The notes under the pieces were generated by a model, which saw only the letters and a list, made by a program, of their open reading frames with translations, was not told the DNA's origin and made no database searches. Shown piece by piece: positions 3,688 to 6,250 of a stretch of 6,250 nucleotides of DNA (position 1 is the first letter of the stretch; each line of letters starts with the position of its first letter). The position numbers and the translations under genes are program-made. The DNA lies in contig JBBDRV010000133.1 of assembly GCA_040905285.1 (NCBI GenBank), positions 1-6,250 on the forward strand, written 5' to 3'. The DNA comes from JBBDRV01 sp040905285 (GTDB lineage: Bacteria; Bacteroidota; Rhodothermia; Balneolales; Balneolaceae).

Positions 3688-5700
3688 ATGGAACGAGGAA
3701 TCAGGTTGTTGCCGGTAGTGGCTTTGCTGCTGGTATTCGGGTGCAAAGATTTGAATGATTCAGGAGATATTGGAGATGAACGGCTTATCCTTCATACGGG
3801 GGTAGTCCCGGAAAATGGAGGAGAGATAATCCCTAACGGTGGTGAATTCGATGGTGAGGAAGAGGTTGAATTACGAGCAATGGCCTCCGAGGGTTTTATT
3901 TTCACCGAATGGAGCGGGGACCTGAATGGCAATTCCAATCCGCATGTCCTCAAAATGGATAAGGATTTTCAGGCTGTCGCTATTTTTACAGAGAAGAAAT
4001 ATACCCTGGATGTAGAAGTAGAGGGCAACGGTCATGTTTATGAAGAGTTGGCAGAAGATCCGGCGAAAGCCAGCTATGAAGAAGGGACCAAAGTACGGTT
4101 GACTGCCGACCCGACAGATGGTTGGGTTTTCAGTCATTGGGAAGGAGACCTTTCCGGAGATGACAACCCGAAAACCTTGACGATCGAAGAGGAAATGTCG
4201 GTAAAAGCTGTCTTTACCGAATCCAAGGATGATGACAAGTCAGGAGAAGGAGATAGTAACCCCGATGATGATAAAGGTGAAAATGACCAAAGCGATGATA
4301 AAAAAGAAGACGATAACGGAAATGATGACTCTGGAGACGATAAGAATTCCGAAGATGATGACAAGTCAGACGATGACGACAAATCCGGAGACGATAAGAA
4401 TGGCGATGATTCCAAGGATGATGATAAATCTGATGATGACGGTAAAGAGGACAAAGGAGACGATAATAATTCCGAAGATGACGACAAGTCCGGAGACGAT
4501 AAGAAAGGGGATGATGATGATAAAAATGGGGATGACAAGGATGATGGGAAATCAGGAGATGACAAGAAGGACGATGATAAAGATGATGGAAAGTCCGGAG
4601 ACGATAAGAAGGGGGATGATGATGATAAAAATGGGGATGACAAGGATGATGGGAAATCAGGAGATGACAAGAAGGACGATGATGACAAGGGAGATTCCGG
4701 AGTTGATGGAGATGATTCCAAAGATGACTCCAAAGACGATGAACCAAAGCCTTTCACACTGGATCGAAATATTACCGGGAAAGGAACCGTCTGGTGGGAA
4801 CCTCATTCTGAAACCGAGAAGATTCCGGAAGGAACCAAACTGACAATAGGTGCCAACCCCTCCAATGGTTGGGAATTCTCTCATTGGGAAGGTGATTTTC
4901 AGGGATCAGAAAATCCGATAGAGGATGTAAAGATTAACCGGGATAAAGTATTTACGGCTGTTTTTGAGAAAAAAGAGGAGGAGCCTGATCCCGAACCGGA
5001 AATCTACAGTATAACTACATCAGTCGATCATGGAGAGGGAGAAATTATTGTCGATCCTGAACAGGATGAATATGAGGAAGGTACAATCATTAATAAAGTA
5101 GAGGCTGTACCTGCCGATGGTTGGACGTTTGTTCGATGGGAAGGAGACTTTCAGGGTGATGAGAACCCTGTAGAGGATTTTGAGATTGATCAAAATAAGG
5201 AAATAAAAGCCCTATTTGAGCAAGAGCCGGAGACATTTACCGTAACCGTGGAAGACATTTCGGATGGTGAAGTTGAACTAACTCCGGACAAAGAGGAATA
5301 TGAATCCGGTGAGGAGGTTACAGCCGAATTCATACCGGATGAAGAAAGGGAATTTGTCATGTGGATAGACGACTTGAGCGATTACATAGATGAAAATCCT
5401 TTGACCTTTACAGTTGAACGGGATATGAATATTAATGCCTATATCGAAGTCAAACGCTACCAAGCAACAATAGAATCTTCTCCGGGAGGTGGGTTGATTG
5501 TTAACCCACATTCTAAATACGGGGGGTACACCAGGGGGCAGGAAGTTTACATTACTGCATCTCCGATGAATGGGTACGAATTCGTAGAGTGGTCGCATGA
5601 CCTTTTTGAATACGGTAGCGAAAACCGAATAACGATTCAATTTGATCCTGACGAGGTTTGGGGTGCTGTTTTTGAGGAGAAGGAACAAGTGGGATCTTAG
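3688..5700 (+). CDS. Surface lipoprotein with six InlB-like B-repeats and an acidic linker
   Basis: The 670-residue product starts with a lipoprotein signal (basic MERGIR, hydrophobic LLPVVALLLVFG, then Cys19), so it should be lipid-anchored in the envelope. ATG 3688 is the first possible start in an open frame from 3571; the ribosome-binding site is weak (GTGGGG at 3678-3683). Six divergent InlB B-repeats (small beta folds of the Flg_new type) lie at about 33-102, 104-178, 356-427, 439-511, 516-588 and 590-663. Most carry the signature WxFxxWEGDxxGxxNP followed by a D/N-x-V-x-A-x-F end (WVFSHWEGDLSGDDNP in repeat 2, WEFSHWEGDFQGSENP in repeat 3). Repeats 5 and 6 are more diverged. Residues 180-354 are an Asp/Lys/Ser/Gly linker, certainly disordered. 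There is no C-terminal secretion-sorting domain. Known relatives are adhesion or envelope proteins of mostly unknown partner; that role is inference here. Confidence 0.9.
   Translation: MERGIRLLPVVALLLVFGCKDLNDSGDIGDERLILHTGVVPENGGEIIPNGGEFDGEEEVELRAMASEGFIFTEWSGDLNGNSNPHVLKMDKDFQAVAIFTEKKYTLDVEVEGNGHVYEELAEDPAKASYEEGTKVRLTADPTDGWVFSHWEGDLSGDDNPKTLTIEEEMSVKAVFTESKDDDKSGEGDSNPDDDKGENDQSDDKKEDDNGNDDSGDDKNSEDDDKSDDDDKSGDDKNGDDSKDDDKSDDDGKEDKGDDNNSEDDDKSGDDKKGDDDDKNGDDKDDGKSGDDKKDDDKDDGKSGDDKKGDDDDKNGDDKDDGKSGDDKKDDDDKGDSGVDGDDSKDDSKDDEPKPFTLDRNITGKGTVWWEPHSETEKIPEGTKLTIGANPSNGWEFSHWEGDFQGSENPIEDVKINRDKVFTAVFEKKEEEPDPEPEIYSITTSVDHGEGEIIVDPEQDEYEEGTIINKVEAVPADGWTFVRWEGDFQGDENPVEDFEIDQNKEIKALFEQEPETFTVTVEDISDGEVELTPDKEEYESGEEVTAEFIPDEEREFVMWIDDLSDYIDENPLTFTVERDMNINAYIEVKRYQATIESSPGGGLIVNPHSKYGGYTRGQEVYITASPMNGYEFVEWSHDLFEYGSENRITIQFDPDEVWGAVFEEKEQVGS
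4225..4749 (+). repeat. Low-complexity tract encoding the Asp/Lys/Ser/Gly linker
   Basis: About 175 codons are built almost only from GAT/GAC, AAG/AAA, TCC/TCA and GGA/GGG. The protein units resemble KSGDDKNGDD and SEDDDKSDDD. The plus strand is heavily purine-rich. Long open frames appear on the opposite strand and in another plus-strand frame as a consequence; they are Ser/Pro-rich, His/Leu-rich or Met/Thr-rich and are not genes. Such trinucleotide-like DNA is prone to slippage, so the length probably differs between strains. Confidence 0.85.
4486..4695 (+). repeat. Two tandem copies of a 105-bp unit within the linker
   Basis: The 105-base unit at 4486-4590 (35 codons, starting AAGTCCGGAGACGATAAG) is repeated directly at 4591-4695. 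Positions 4486-4578 and 4591-4683 match at every base except 4506/4611 (A/G), which is synonymous (AAA or AAG, lysine). The last 12 bases of the units differ. The unit is a multiple of three, so the reading frame is kept. The near identity, unlike the surrounding degenerate units, points to a recent duplication, or possibly an assembly artefact. Confidence 0.85.
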
Positions 5701-5957
5701 TTTCTCCGGAGCGTTAGTTGCATTTAATGTACATAATCAGATGTTACACCGGACCTTTCCAGGAACCGGCGCCCAAGTGTAAGCTTCCCTGAAAGTTGAC
5801 CATGAAAGATGAAGTGGGTCGGGTGGATACGCAAAAAGAATGTCTTCAGGCTCTCTATTTGTTTCTTTGACCAATAATAGAGTATTTACATGCAGGATAT
5901 TGTCAGAATAAAGTCTTGCACTCAAAATAGCTATCCGTTCCGGTTCCGAAAAGAATT

Positions 5958-5980
5958 GCAGGTGGCATACCGTCACCTGC
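5958..5980. repeat. Hairpin GCAGGTGGC / GTCACCTGC
   Basis: GCAGGTGGC (5958-5966) pairs with GTCACCTGC (5972-5980) over nine positions, one of them a G-T wobble, around a five-base loop. On the minus strand it is followed by AATTCTTTT, which makes a weak terminator in that direction, but no minus-strand gene feeds into it. On the plus strand no T run follows. A structural or binding role upstream of the gene at 6070 is possible. Confidence 0.4.
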
Positions 5981-6004
5981 CTCATTAATCATTGAAGATA
6001 CCGC

Positions 6005-6025
6005 TTCCGGAACTGGCAGTGCCAG
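6005..6025. promoter_or_regulatory. Two abutting palindromes, candidate operator
   Basis: TTCCGGAA (6005-6012) is a perfect 8-base palindrome. It directly abuts CTGGCAGTGCCAG (6013-6025), a perfect 13-base palindrome centred on one G. They end 44 bases before the ATG at 6070, a position suited to an operator or activator site. As RNA, the second would form only a short 5-bp stem with a three-base loop. No regulator is identified. Confidence 0.35.
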
Positions 6026-6069
6026 AAATACAGATTAAGAGATGAACCATAATCAATCATAAAATCATT

Positions 6070-6250
6070 ATGAATATAGTAAGCAGGCTATCTTTTCTAG
6101 CTTTTCTTCTGGTGGCGCTACCGCTGGTCTCTATGAGCCAATCCATAGATCTGGAAAATTTAAAGCCGATAGAATTAAACTTTTACGTTGCCGAAGGCCT
6201 GGATTGGAAAGGAGAGTCCACGCAAAATACGAACTGGAACAAAATCACAG
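6070..6250 (+). CDS. Secreted protein of unknown function, N-terminal part only
   Basis: The frame opens at ATG 6070 and runs off the end of the window after 60 codons without a stop. It begins with a clear Sec signal peptide: MNIVSR, a hydrophobic core LSFLAFLLVALPLV, then SMS before Gln24, the likely cleavage point for signal peptidase I. No lipobox cysteine is present, so the mature protein is periplasmic, outer-membrane or secreted. The visible mature part (QSIDLENLKPIELNFYVAEG and onward) is not recognised. Polar, Asn/Thr/Trp-rich residues near GLDWKGESTQNTNWN suggest a beta-rich envelope protein, but this is only an impression. It is 369 bases after the lipoprotein on the same strand and probably has its own promoter. 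No Shine-Dalgarno sequence is visible. Confidence 0.7.
   Translation, partial: MNIVSRLSFLAFLLVALPLVSMSQSIDLENLKPIELNFYVAEGLDWKGESTQNTNWNKIT

Larger units (their letters stand above)
5701..6069. other. Intergenic region between the lipoprotein and secreted-protein genes
   Basis: I see no supported gene in these 369 bases. An 82-residue minus-strand frame (5985-5737) resembles no family I know and overlaps a hairpin. A plus-strand frame of 22 residues at 5802-5870 is too short to judge. An 8-base palindrome CTCCGGAG lies at 5704-5711, right after the lipoprotein stop, without a T run. Further palindromes at 5958-5980 and 6005-6025 are listed separately. Confidence 0.45.

Noticed and set aside
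4225..4749. CRISPR-like or minisatellite array
   Set aside because: The repeats are in-frame codon repeats of a disordered protein linker, without unique spacers or conserved palindromic repeats.
4134..4757. Minus-strand open frames of 207 and 177 residues
   Set aside because: They are Ser/Pro-rich and His/Leu-rich mirror images of the GAT/AAG-rich linker codons of the lipoprotein, with no domain or start signal.
4229..4843. Plus-strand open frame of 204 residues rich in Met, Thr and Ile
   Set aside because: It is the linker tract read one frame over; the lipoprotein frame has the signal peptide and B-repeats on either side.
5277..5688. Minus-strand open frame of 136 residues
   Set aside because: Antisense shadow of B-repeats 5 and 6 of the lipoprotein, which carry the recognisable protein pattern.
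5737..5985. Minus-strand open frame of 82 residues
   Set aside because: No recognisable domain, no ribosome-binding site, and it overlaps the hairpin at 5958-5980. It cannot be excluded as a small unknown gene.

Overview
The window looks like a chromosomal accessory stretch from a Bacteroidota-type Gram-negative bacterium. Balneolota or Rhodothermota is my best guess. The guess rests on the lipoprotein with InlB-type B-repeats, the HPK7-type hybrid kinase, weak or absent Shine-Dalgarno sequences and moderate GC with AT-rich intergenic DNA. It is inference; no 16S or marker gene is present.

Layout: (1) 1-181 is a short flank with no gene but small direct and inverted repeats. (2) 182-1809, minus strand, is a PAS - HisKA_3 - HATPase - receiver hybrid kinase, split by a one-base deletion at the A run at 1543-1546 (T run on the plus strand). 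(3) 1810-2101 is the divergent intergenic region between the kinase and fic. It holds a doubtful 41-residue ORF and, just before fic, a regular array of five TATTTAA/TTAAATA half-sites in alternating orientation, each orientation recurring every 40-41 bp. (4) 2102-3204, plus strand, is a Fic_N-Fic-winged-helix AMP-transferase (SoFic type), broken by a small out-of-frame deletion just before an intact HPFLDGNGR motif. An ATGA overlap leads into a 49-residue ORF that begins like a type I restriction R subunit but does not continue like one. (5) 3351-3687 is non-coding, with two inverted repeats. (6) 3688-5700, plus strand, is a 670-residue predicted surface lipoprotein: six InlB-like B-repeats split 2+4 by a roughly 175-residue Asp/Lys/Ser/Gly linker containing a recent 105-bp tandem duplication. 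(7) 5701-6069 is non-coding, with a hairpin and two abutting palindromes. (8) 6070 to the end is the start of an unrecognised secreted protein.

Together: two neighbouring genes (kinase and fic) are disrupted by different kinds of lesion, and the ORF after fic looks truncated. This suggests a decaying region, possibly the relic of a fic-containing type I restriction locus, next to an apparently intact and repeat-expanding surface-protein gene. The least expected signal is the phased half-site array upstream of fic, a candidate operator for the winged-helix domain of Fic itself. I see no tRNA, rRNA, CRISPR array, transposase or complete insertion sequence.
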